A stretch of 64,000 bases of DNA from Cepaea nemoralis (Eukaryota; Mollusca; Gastropoda; Stylommatophora; Helicidae): NCBI GenBank assembly GCA_014155875.1, contig JACEFZ010021781.1, forward strand, positions 194,501 through 258,500. Reading direction: 5' to 3'. Below the pieces are notes generated by a model. It saw only the letters and a list, made by a program, of their open reading frames with translations. It ran no database searches and was not told the DNA's origin. Positions 22,216-33,373 of the stretch are shown piece after piece. How positions within the stretch are numbered: position 1 is the first letter of the stretch; each line of letters starts with the position of its first letter. The position numbers and the translations under genes were made by a program.

Positions 22216-23171
22216 TCATTGCTAAGGGGTGGTCGAGATGCGGGGTGGTAGATAAATACTTGCGTTCCTTGATAATAGCCGGAGGTTAAGTCTCATATTA
22301 AAGTCTAAAGATTGGACTCATAGGTGGCTGATCTGAGGGTGACCGCCTGGGTGACTCATCACGGGGCTAGTCGGCGGGGATGAACGTACGTGAACGGGTT
22401 CAGACATGTCTTTGGGGAAAACCGGGGATGGCTCAGAGCGTACTAACCGTGGAAACCTGCTTGAACATGTTTAGACATGATTTCTATGTTGCATCAGCAG
22501 CACAGTCTGTATAAAAAGGACCCCAATGGCGGGCTAAAGACACTACATTTGCGACAAAACCTATCGAAACACCTCACCGAAGAGACCAAAGTGATAAGTA
22601 GCACTGTGTGTATGCAATATTGTCTCGTTACACGTCATAAAGTCGGTATAGTGCTGTTATTAGTGTATATCTCAGAAGCTACATGAAGCAACTAACAAGA
22701 ATACACAGCTAGGTATAGCCGCCCGTAAAGGAAAACCAATAAAGATACTAATGACGGTCGTATATTTAAAAAAAAATCATATAAATCATCATCATCAGCT
22801 TCACTTTTGCCGTCAAGTGACGTGGGAAGAAATAACGCCCCACCGCTCAATGGGTGGCACTGAATTGTGTCATGCCGTGTGATTGTCTGAATTCTCAGTC
22901 GTCCTCTGCTGTAATACATTAGGGTAGCTGCGCGACACATTCCAATTGTGTAGTCACAGAGAAGACCCTCTGTAACGATAAAAAGAAAATAAAATAATTT
23001 ACTATGTATGACATCATAAACCTCACAAATCCTTTTTTCTTTTGATATTTCCTAACAATTTATGTGATATGAAATATTTTCTGTAGATATGCTATCATCA
23101 TACTTGTGACATGTGTTGAAGTACAAAATGTAAAAATGTCGGACTGTAATTGTGTTGTCTTTTCTTCACAG
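22216..23171 (+). other. Possible 5' region of the zinc-finger gene
   Basis: No convincing coding sequence. TATAAAAA at about 22510-22517 could be a promoter. TTTTCTTCACAG ending at 23171 is a good splice acceptor, followed by ATGTTTGACG. No donor is secure. Confidence 0.3.
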
Positions 23172-24240
23172 ATGTTTGACGGCCAGTACTTACAACGATT
23201 GTGAAAGTTTGGAACTAGTGGAAGACTACACAATTTTATAGTGGTTACTATACCTCATCCATTGGAGCTACTCACACGAGCCATTATCTAATACTTGAAG
23301 CTACAAGCTTGTTTGAAATATTACTGAGCTATCACCAAGCCATTATCGAAAACCAGAAGCTACTTATTGTCTTTTCACCACTACATTTTTCTATCATTAT
23401 GGCCACTAGTCTGAATAATATCTATCTCTGCTCTGTCTGTGGTAAAGTATTTACCGAAAACCGCAGTCTTACACATCACATTAACACTGTACACAACACC
23501 CAAACTCACACATGCCACATTTGCGGTAATTTATACACAAGGAAAGACATCCTACAACGACACATAAAAACTGATCACCAGAGATCAACACCAACACCTG
23601 TTACCACTACAGCGTCAAATGTGGACACTACACCATGAAATACTACACCTGCATCAAGAAAAGGAAATTACCAGCAGACACACATACATCTTAAAAAACA
23701 GAAACTTGATCAAAGTGGAAGCAGAGGAAGCCGACGTAGAGATAGATGAGGAAGTAGAGACAGATGATGAATTAAAGACCGTAGAGGACCTCCCTAACGA
23801 CGAAATCCAACAGAAATACAGAGACAACTGGACGCCCAAAGGACACATCAGACTATCAACAAACATATATCGACCTACAATTTATTGTCATCGACCAGAC
23901 TCAACACAGCCAAATGACTGGGACATTAAAACCAATATTTGCTAGTCAGACATGTAGGTTTAAGGTAAATTATTTCCATCATATGATTTTGAGACATACA
24001 GAGACAAAAGAACTTAGATTTTTCCACTCATCCTCAAATAATGCATGTGAACTCGACGTCCCCCTATAAGTTACAAACGAACAAGACTTTGACGACTTTA
24101 TAGCTATAGTTCAGGACAGTGACATGTTTAATTACACCCTAAACAACAGACCTGATACTAAGTACATGGTAAAGACAATACCTGTAACTAGTTTCTTTAT
24201 ATACCACATCACTGAACACCCACTAGGTTGATTGCTGTCT
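23172..24240 (+). pseudogene. C2H2 zinc-finger protein gene, frameshifted
   Basis: The clearest start is ATG 23399 (after CATT, context TTATGG). The protein opens with two C2H2 fingers: CSVCGKVFTENRSLTHHINT-VH and CHICGNLYTRKDILQRHIKTD-H. A Ser/Thr/Pro linker follows, and this frame stops at 23636. An overlapping frame continues with a basic patch, an acidic stretch (VEAEEADVEIDEE) and DNWTPKGHIRLSTN to 23945. A third part (about 23945-24230) reads LRHTETKELRFFHSSSNNA, NEQDFDDFIAIVQDS, and FFIYHITEHPLG. The whole resembles a multicopy invertebrate family of two-finger proteins with a conserved C-terminal domain, possibly part of a large DNA transposon. That link is from memory and uncertain. 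Two or more breaks indicate a pseudogene. Confidence 0.6.
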
Positions 24241-24324
24241 ATAATATGCTCTATTAAAAATGTAAAGTGGTAATATGTGTAATATCCTTGTATGTTTGGT
24301 ACAGTAAATTGTCTATATCATTGA

Positions 24325-24460
24325 AAATAAAAGACTCAATGTTGTGTTTCACTGTCTGTTACATGTTTCACCGAGCATTAAAATGCTGTTTTGTATTGAA
24401 AATTAAAAAAATATTGAATGTTGTGCACATGAAAATACTGATTTTGATAGATTAATAAAA
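24325..24460 (+). terminator. Candidate polyadenylation signals after the zinc-finger gene
   Basis: AATAAA motifs near 24327 and 24454 follow the last coding-like residues by 100-220 bp. Confidence 0.3.
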
Positions 24461-24648
24461 GTTATGAAAACGAAAATTTCTTGTTTGTTGGGGTATTTTT
24501 TTTTTCAGTGGTATGCTTGGCTTATTTTCGTCTTCCCTTTTTTTTTTTCTTGTTTTTGTATTTCTGGTCTTTCCTTGTTTTCATGTTGACTGCTACACGA
24601 GCATTGTTTTTTTTTTTCATGTTGAATGTGTCACAAAGCTGTGGAACA

Positions 24649-24650
<2 letters not shown>

Positions 24651-24712
<62 letters not shown>
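24651..24712. repeat. (CA)n microsatellite
   Basis: About 30 uninterrupted CA dinucleotides. The His/Thr peptides it encodes are artefacts. Confidence 0.98.
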
Positions 24713-24713
<1 letters not shown>

Positions 24714-24821
24714 GGAACAATAAGACACGACCAAAGTCACACAAGAACAAAGACACATTGGAACAGAGAGTCACATACAATATTACACAAGAACAAAGAC
24801 ACAGAGATCAGCAAAAGAGAA

Positions 24822-25560
24822 AATTTGTTAACCAAATGTGACAACAATTGTGGCCAAATTTCAACCAAACTTATAGAAAATAGGAAACATTGTTAATCAA
24901 AGCGAAAAATGTTGGCCACATTTTAACCACACTTATGAAAAGTAGGAAAATGTGTTAACCAAATGTGAAAATTTTGGCCAAATTTCAACCAAACTTATAA
25001 TTATCTCAGCCTAATTTATGAAAAGTAGGACACTTTGTTAACCAAATATGAAAAATTTTGGCCAAATTTCAATCAATCTTATAAAAAGTAGGAAAATTTG
25101 TTAACCAAATGTGAAAAAAAATTCTGGCCAAATTTAATCCAATCTTATAATAAAGTAGGAACATTTGTTAACCAAAGCTGAAAAATATAAACCAAACTGA
25201 TAAAAAGTAGGAACATTTGTTAACCAAATGGGAAAAATCTCGGTCAAGTAGTAAAATGTGTTAACCAAATGGGGAAAATATTGACCAAGTAACGAAATAC
25301 ATCATTCAAACATATGAAAAGTGGGAAAATGTGTTAACCGAAGGTGAATAAATATAGCCCAAAGAGAGCAATATTTTAACTAAACTTTTAAAAAATAGGA
25401 AAATTTTGTCAGCCACATGGGGTAAACCTAGGTCAAGTAGGACAATCTGTTCGCCAAATGTGAAAAATATCGCCAAATACAGAAATATCTCGCCCACACC
25501 TATGAAAACTTGGAAAATTTGTTAGCCAAATGTGAAAAAATATCAGCTCAAGGGAGAAAG
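24822..25560. repeat. Degenerate tandem repeat, unit about 70 bp
   Basis: About ten imperfect units share TTTGTTAACCAAATGTGAAA, TTTTGGCCAAATTTC, AACCAAACTTAT and AAAAAGTAGGAAAA. Units shrink and diverge towards the right. The array runs directly into the gag-like coding fragment at about 25560. Confidence 0.85.
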
Positions 25561-26378
25561 AGAGGGAAAATAAAGATAAGGAGATAGCTTTGGAACGCGA
25601 GAGAATGGAAGCTAGAGATAAGGAGATGGCTTTGGAACGGGAGAAGATGGAAGCTAGAGAAACGGAGTTAACTTTGGAATGCGAAAGGATAGCAGCGGAA
25701 AAAGAGAAGCTAATTATGGAAATGCAATTGAAAGAGAAGCAAATAGCCGCAGAGACAGAGATGAAAGAGAAGCAAATAGCCGCTGAGGCAGAAATGAGGG
25801 AGAAACATCTGGCTTTTGATAAAGAGAAACTTGCAACAGAGACACTCTGGAAGGACAAGGAGGTCGAGGGTAATTTAAAAGTCAAGACGTTGGAGATGGA
25901 ACATGAAGCTGAGATTGAACGAGAAAAAAGTCGTGCAAAACAGAATGATCCAGTAAAGAAGTACCAAGGTCTTTTTCGCAACTTTCAACAAGGCGATTCT
26001 GTTAGTTCTTGGATTACTAATTTTGAAGTGCTCGTAAAGTACTACATGGTACCGGAACAAGACGTACCGATTATGTTCCACAGGCATCTCGCATTGGAGC
26101 CTTTAAAGGTAATTGAGTTAATACCTGAAGACTTACATACCAACTACAAATACATCAGAGATCGTGTTTTGGCACACTTTAGTTTAGATGAGTCGGGGTT
26201 ACGTACTAAGTTTAAAACACTCACTCCTAAATCTAACCATACTTTCCTTGATTTCGTTTCGGAATTAACCTCATCTTTTGACAAATGGACTAAAGCCACT
26301 GATATTGTTTCCGATTACGATAAAATTCGAGACTTAATAATTAGAGGGCCGGAAACAAGTCCCGGATCACGCGTGTGA
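25561..26378 (+). pseudogene. Gag fragment of a Gypsy-like retrotransposon (copy 1)
   Basis: A 262-codon open frame from 25590. The N-terminal 115 residues are a charged coiled coil (ALEREKMEARE, KEKLIMEMQLKEKQIAAE). A capsid-like part follows: NDPVKKYQGLFRNFQQGDS, SWITNFEVLVKYY, FHRHLALEPLKVIELIPEDL and FSLDESGLRTKFKTL. It ends abruptly near 26345 (DLIIRGPE). The homologous copy at 33374-34845 continues with zinc knuckles. Start and end are truncated. Gag would package element RNA. Confidence 0.8.
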
Positions 26379-26548
26379 AGCAGGTGTGTAACCACGCAGC
26401 ACACACTGGACACACCAAATTATCACAACAGAATATTACAACGTTACCCATCGTAGGCTATGCTCAAGATTGTCCAATCGCCGCGACTGACGTCCGTCAA
26501 TCGATGGGACCCGAACGATAAGGACTTCTCACTGGCAAGGAACACAAT
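26379..26548. other. Spacer before LINE B
   Basis: Short unassigned sequence with several CG-containing motifs. No reading frame recognised. Confidence 0.3.
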
Positions 26549-29500
26549 TCATTCATTCATTCAGTAGCATGTCCTTTGCAGAACCTCGCTTCCATAACAA
26601 CCTTCCGGAAAACCTCTCAATGATAAGCAAGATGTCCTGCGTCTGATACATACACCCATCTGGAGATCATCCGCCACATCCTGCACCCATCTTCTCTTTG
26701 GCCTTCCTCTTTCTCTCTTCCCAGGCATATACCCCTCCATTATAGTTCTCTCCAGACTTTCGTGACGTTTCAAGTGACCAAAATATTTCAATTTTCTTTG
26801 TTTTATCGTCTTTAATAGCCAACCTTCTTCAATATTCAACTCTTGAAGTATGGATGCATTTGTTTTTTTCTTTACCCAATATATTCTTAGAACTCGTCTA
26901 TAACATTTATATTCAAAGGCGTTTATGCGCTGTTCAGCTTGTTTAGTAAGTGTCCATGTCTCACAGGCGTATGTTGCAATGGGAAAGATGCATACATTTA
27001 AAAATCTAATTTTTGTAGTTCTATCTGTCCCACTCCATAATTTATTCAGCTGTTTTAGTCTTTGAAGAGCAATTGATAGTCGACGTTTAATTTCTTTCAT
27101 TGTGTCACCGTTGTTGGTAATCAATTAACCAAGATATTCAAAATTCTCCACTACCGCCAATTTTTCCCCATTAATGTATATTTCTTTCTCCATAGTAGTT
27201 TTATCTGTATGCATTATCTTTGTTTTTGCTATGTTAAGATATAAGTTGTGATTTTCACTATTCAACTGGGTTGAAGCTATTAGGTTTTCTATGTCATTCT
27301 GTGTTGTGGATAACAATACTGTATCATCAGCATATCGAATCTCCGGTATGTCATGACCGTCGATATTTAGGGCATCATATAGCTCCCTGTTTATATCATC
27401 TCTTACATTTCTCATTATATTTTCGGCGTACAGGTTAAACAAATAGGGTGACAGCCCTGACGGACACCTTGCTTGATGTCAAACCAATCTGATGCCTCGC
27501 CATCTATTCTAACTGCTGCTTGTTGGTCTAGATAGAGCATTTTATTAGTTGTACTACATGTGATGGAAAGCCCATATTCCTCATGATTTCCCAAAGTTTC
27601 TGATGTTGTACACAGTCGAATGCTTTTGAATAATCCACAAAACATGAGAATAGGTTTACATTAAATTCTCTGCACTTCTCTATTATTAAACGCATGTTGA
27701 ATATGTGATCTCTTGTTCCTCTTCCTTGTCTAAATCCAGCTTGAACTACGTTAATCTCTTCTTCCATTGTCTTACAAAGTCTTCCCATTATGACTTTTAG
27801 TAGAATTTTACTTGCATGACTGATCAGAGCAACAGTTCTATAGTTGGTGCATAATTTCAGGTTGCCCTTTTTTGGTATTGGAATGAAGATAGTTCTCTTT
27901 CAATCTTTTGGCCATATACCATATTTCCAAATCTTTGTACATAATGCATGATATATGTGTATGTTTTCTTCTCCTCCCGCTTTAATTAGTTCAGCTGGTA
28001 TCTCATCACATCCAGGTGATTTACCATTCTTCAGGTTCTTTATAGCCCAAGAAATTTCATCTAATGAGGGTTCGGTTCTGTCTCCGCTGCCATTGGTTCA
28101 TGTACCTCATTCATATCCTCACTGTCACTCATATCATACATTCCACTGCAGTACTCCTGCCATCTTTCTAGAATTTGTCTAGATTCTGTTAAGGTATTTC
28201 CCATCTTGTCACAGATAACATTCAATTGAGGTTGAACATTTCTTCTCAATAACTTTATTTCTTTGAACATTACATAATCTCTTCCAGTCTTATGATATTG
28301 CTCTATTCGGGTACAGCAGCAATCTTGTATATATTGATTGTTGTCTTTTCTTGTGTTCTTTCTTATTTCTCGAGTTAAAGATTTATACTTCATCCTGCTG
28401 TTATCGGATTCATCTCCTTTCTGTTTCAGCTCCCTTTGTTGTTTTATTAATTCTAACGTGTCTGATGTAATCCATGGCTTAAGTTGCTTTATCTTAGTCG
28501 GAATGAAATCTTTGGCTGCAGTTATCAAGATATCTCTAGCTTGTACTGCCAGTTCATCGGGTGTCATTTCTTCTTGTACAGATATCAAGACCCCAAAGCG
28601 ATTCCTACCTTCTATATTGTATGCATCTGGTATTTTTGTGAGATCAAAACGAAGTGGCCTTGGTCCTCGGGTAAGCTTTTTTAGTTTTAATTTCAGATCT
28701 GCTTCTAATAACTGATGATCCGTATCACAGTCTGCACTTCGTAGGGTTTTTGCAGATGTTATGCTTGATCTCCATCTTCTTTGTATTAAAATATAATCTA
28801 TCTGATTTTTTGGTAAAACTGTCTGGAGACTTCCATGTGTAGAGTCTTCTTGGATGTTGTTTAAAGAGCGTGTTGGCTATCGTTAACTAATTTTTTGTGC
28901 AAAATTCAATTAATTTGTCACCTGCATCATTTCTATTTCCTAATCCAAATTTTCCTAAAACGTGTCTCTCATTTTCAGCTCTTCCTGCACCTACTTTTGC
29001 ATTAAAATCTCCCATTATTATTGCTATATCATTATGACCAATCTTATTTAATATGTCTTGTAGTGTGTTGTAAAAATCTTCAATTTCGTCCTCCTCTGCT
29101 GTTGAAGTAGGTGCATATATCTGTATGAGAGTTGTGTTTTTTGGACGGCCTTTAAGTCTAATAGTGAGGGTTCTATCACTAACTGGATTATATCCAATTA
29201 AAGATTTTAGAGTTGTCTTATCTAAACAAAATGCCACTCCACTCTGGCCTCCGACATCTCTACCAGAATAAATGAAAATACTCCCATTTTCAGTTGTAAA
29301 ATGTCCCTTGCCGCTCCAGCGATGTTCACTAATTCCTAAAATTTGAATGTTTAACCTCTCAATCTCATCACACACTACTTTAAGCTTTCCCTCATACAAA
29401 CTTCTCACATTCCATGTTGCTATTCTCACTCTGTTTCTTAGTCTGACACAGTGGATTACCTTGGTAACACAGTCAGGATTAACTCCGTCATCACGATTAC

Positions 29501-29915
29501 TAGTACTGGTCCCTGTGTCACACTCTTCCCCAGTGTTATCTGATCTGTCTGGCCTGGGGGTCTCGCCACCAGATCTCTTTCTTATTATGTTTTGTTTCAT
29601 GGTTGTTATGGTTCCTTGCAAGTTTTGCAGAAGGTAGTTTGCCATTGCTTTCCTTCTAGGCAGTGACTGTACTAGTCGGTGGCCATAGCCATTGTCTCTA
29701 CTGATGAGATCATCTGCCTATCGCCGCAGAGTGCAAGACCATAACCAACAACAATCTGTCGGCTGCTTTCACACTCCATCCACTACCTGCTTCAATGGCT
29801 TCACGTAACCCTGATCGGGGGGCTAAACGGGTACTCCACCTTGCCCAAGGGTGTCCCGTAGACTAACGGAGGAAAGGAGGCGTCTTACATCTCCTTTGAT
29901 ATGGGGATACCCCTA
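26549..29915 (-). mobile_element. RTE-like LINE B, almost full length, degraded
   Basis: Minus-strand element of about 3.4 kb. The 5' leader is 29915-29650. The reading frame begins MANYLLQNLQGT near 29645. APE endonuclease motifs are ATWNVRSLYEG, GISEHRWSGKG, IQIYAPTSTAEEDE and IMGDFNAKVGAG (to 28887). The RT domain (28588-26561) has FVDYSKAFDCVQH, QGVRQG, EIRYADDTVLLST and FEYLG. The C-terminus has YACETWTLTKQAEQRI, RVLRIYWVKKKTN, RKLKYFGHLKRHE and GRPKRRWVQD. The tail on the coding strand is (GAAT)n (26549-26562). Stops or frameshifts near 28886, 28060, 27470 and 27124 disable it. A second copy lies at 55727-58258 in the opposite orientation. Confidence 0.88.
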
Positions 29916-29934
29916 CACCGCTAACCGAATGAAT

Positions 29935-30195
29935 ATTCTTAATCTTAGTAAATTCTTTGTGATGCGGCTTATTATGCTAATTTTGCGATGATGATTACAC
30001 CCCAGAGCTTCTAATCTCTTCGGGACTCATATAAGTCAGGAGGTAAATCTCTAGATTATATGTTGTCAGCAGTCTGGTGACCTGGTCTATTCCATATTCT
30101 TTACAACATTGATAATTTCTGTCGTTATGTTGTCTGGACCCCGGGTCTTGCCATATTCCAATTTCATTTGGTTCAATGGGGCACTGTAAGGGATA
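29935..30195 (-). pseudogene. LINE A RT N-terminal fragment
   Basis: Aligns by eye with 41934-42190 of the better LINE A copy. It covers the region encoding the SLL/GPDNITTEI-type RT start, including a gTCTTGCCATATTcCA stretch. It is heavily decayed, with no open frame. Confidence 0.55.
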
Positions 30196-31655
30196 TTCAC
30201 TGCAGAATTAACTTTTCATTTGGGACCGGAATTCGGAAGAGTGCCTGTTTAACTTCCATATTCTAAACAAGTGGTCCTTTTCTTTCACTTATAATGTGGA
30301 ATTAAGTATGAAGAGTGCCCGTTAACGCTATCTGACTGCCATACGGCGGCACGACCCACCACGAAAAGTATAAATTGGAAAATGGGAATTCCCCACTCGG
30401 ACACGAAAGTGGACGTCAACAAAGGAATCCAAGGAGAATGTGGACAACGTAATTGGACAGCAACGGGAGAGGCTGTGATTGTGATTTCGAACAAGGGCGT
30501 GCTTCAAAGGATCTGTGTGAGGTGACCTCTGGACGCGATGATATGAGCGTGAGACAGCTCTGAGTCAGGAGAGGGATCTGTTGATGATAATACCGCAGTG
30601 AAGTAACCGGGCGGAAAAACCTAGAGTGGAATTACAGCTTAAATGGAATCAGTGGATCAGGGCGTCAAGCAGAGCGCAGTAGACTGGACACTCATCGGTG
30701 GATTAGTAAAGTAGGTGCCGACCCTGTTTATAGGGGTCAACCTACAGGTCTGCGTGAGTTTAATGTTCACATGTCTGCCACGGAATAAACTTCTGGTAGC
30801 GCTTTGATATCTTGACTTTTGCCGTTGATTGTCATTGTATTCAAGGTAAGGACGCAAGTTTAATTCCTCGTCCTTCGTTGCTGTTTTGCATTATTACGAG
30901 TTGATACCTCGACGGTTGCCGGTGTAGGCACTTCGAGGCATATGGGGGTCGTCACTGGACTCGCTGCATAAAAAAATAAAATTGTCAACACGAAATTCCT
31001 GCCAGATTCAGTCAGCTGAGCGTAGAAAAATTTGCACGCCGACATCTTGAGTGCACCGTACTACACGAATCACACACAGAAAGAAAGAACGCACGAAAAC
31101 TCCACGTCACAAAAATGGTGAAGATCAAGAATTATTTCAAGTAAGTTGGAAGTTTATATTTCACAAGAACAATCAGTTCGACTAGAATTAACATGTCAAG
31201 ACAGTGAGAAAGTAGTACTGTAATAACACCGTTGCGTATAAGAATTGCAATAACAGTATAATAGTTACACAGCAAGAATGCACCATACGCGCAAAACTGC
31301 ACTATATTAAACACAGCACAGTGCTATCAAAGAGTTCTGAACAACGAACATTATAAGAGATTGTAAGATATTTAAGAACATTATATTTAGAACGAATGTG
31401 TGACACTTATAGCTTTGATGTTACCTTGGAAAAAAGATAGACAATAGACACAAGCCATACGAAACGTTTGACACCATGGTCGATATGGAATATACTTATA
31501 ACCATCATAGTAGGCATTGAGAGCCTGAGAAACACTGCGCTGTCACATTAAGCTATTAACAGATTGACAATTCACAGTAACTGATCGTTGAAACTGCTCA
31601 GGAGTTATTAATTGTTTATTCTCGCAACTCCATTGCTGAAGTAATACATTAATAA
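30196..31655. other. Unassigned region with retroelement-like landmarks
   Basis: No recognisable protein. TTTGGGACCGGAATTCGG near 30218 belongs to a motif repeated near 39990 and 42982. AATAAAC near 30785 could mark an old LTR or 3' end. No duplicate LTR was found. Confidence 0.3.
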
Positions 31656-32700
31656 CGATTTGTGGGTTGAATTGTTACATACCCCACATTATCGAGGAAC
31701 TCCGAAACAGAAGACAGTATATACGAATTATCCTATCAGAATTTGGGGACAGAGCAGAGCAGTATACAAGAGCAGCAAGTTACACTGCAGTCAGAGATGT
31801 ATATGGTATACTGAACATGACAACGTTGAGGAGCACGGGTTTCGGAGGTGCACTATTATAATCTGTGGAAAACGAACATACTACTTTGTAATGAACGACA
31901 CTACTCCCAAACCTTGTCCCTACACATAACCCTTTCATGACATTTTTCCTCACTGACACTGCCCCACAATATTCCCGCACTCAACCTTCACTATTTCAAC
32001 CTTATATTATGATGCCGTTATCGGATACTAGACTCACATTGCGCCGCCATACCAAGTGAGCAAGGATGTACTAACGACATTTCAGTCGTCACGGACACAT
32101 TGTTGCTGACTAGTTACAGTTGCCGAAGCAGCATTTCGGTTGTCTCACGGTGCCAGTTCATTATATTAGACTGACACCTCACTGGCATAGGATCAACGGA
32201 CACGAAGTTTCTGCACATAATATCGCATTCTTTATCACCAACACTACATATGGGACATTACGGAGACACGACACACGTCATCATAGAGGAATAGAAGGAC
32301 GGATAAGACAGCACACACCAGTCTACTGTGGGTATCGTTGCAATCATATACCCAAATTTAACTCAAAGTTCGACGGGTGCACCGTAACCGACTAGGTTTT
32401 GTCAGTCGGCCACAGACCGCGTGGGTCTAGGTGCTGGTGTAAGTGCATTACACCATCGTGTCAATTTACCAGATATTGTGTTTCGAGGAGAACCTCCATT
32501 AATTGTCGACTGCAGAAAACGAATATATTCGAGCATTTGGAACAGTCGAGCATGGAATGGACATTTGGAAATTCGTAGAAGACACCGACACCGCAATTTT
32601 CTTAAGGCCAGTACCTGTTGTAATTGTCAATTGGTGTGACATTGATTTTTTTTTAAAGTTTAATAAGGTGTCGTATTTTCAATTATGTCAAAATTTATTA
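31656..32700 (+). other. Coding-like island of unknown identity, broken
   Basis: Three successive frames look protein-like although interrupted. The first is YIPHIIEELRNRRQYIRIIL then YGILNMTTLRSTGFGGALL (31667-31858). The second is PVHYIRLTPHWHRINGHEVS to FNSKFDGCTVTD (about 32120-32393). The third is LPDIVFRGEPPLIVD then YIRAFGTVEHGMDIWKFVED (32475-32640). I do not recognise the family. It may be a decayed viral-like or transposon gene. Equal possibilities are chance open frames and an old host gene. Confidence 0.25.
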
Positions 32701-33373
32701 TAAATTAACAACCGTTTGTTTTGTATGATAAGTCAGTAGTATGTTATGTTGAATCTAAGTCTGAAAGTTTTTGTTGTCGTGTTTAAACATTGATTGGTAT
32801 TTTCGTCCCTCGTTAATCGTCTACTGTGACTATTAATTATTTAATGTCATATATATATATATTTTTTTTATATTGAACGTATTCTCACATGTGGTTTACA
32901 TATATTTCATTCATTATAAGAGTATCACAATTGTGAGTAGTATATAAAGTGTTTATCGTGTTGTCACTTAAATTTCAAGAATATTAATTTTGTCTGTTAT
33001 GAATGAAAATATGTACTTTCGTCGTACGTCAATCGTCTTTTGTCAGTATTAGTGTTGGTCCGCTGTACTTATATATTTATATTCTTTATATTGAACATAT
33101 TTTCCCATAATTATTTTGTGGCTTACATATGTCACGGTTCGTATAATTATCGTATATTTTGAGTGATATATTCTTAGGTGGTCGTCAACGTGACAGTATT
33201 CGTATTAATTAAGTTGATATTTTGGGTCGACGTTGATACCACAGGACTTATTATTTAAGTCAATAACTACTCCGTTCCGCGAAGAACCTTATTGTGAATT
33301 TGTCGAGTCTTTGCTTCTCTTGCCACTTCGCTATTTATTTCAGCTAGATAGCTCATTTTACAGGTAGGACAAG
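32701..33373. other. AT-rich leader or LTR-like sequence before gag
   Basis: No gene. It is AT-rich, with TATA runs near 32850 and 33070. It ends with TTCAGCTAGATAGCTCATTTTACAG-like sequence just before the gag ATG. It could be part of an LTR plus leader, but no matching 3' copy was found in the window. Confidence 0.3.

Noticed and set aside
24513..24896. His/Thr-repeat proteins
   Set aside because: Translation of a (CA)n microsatellite with poly-T flanks. No conserved domain.
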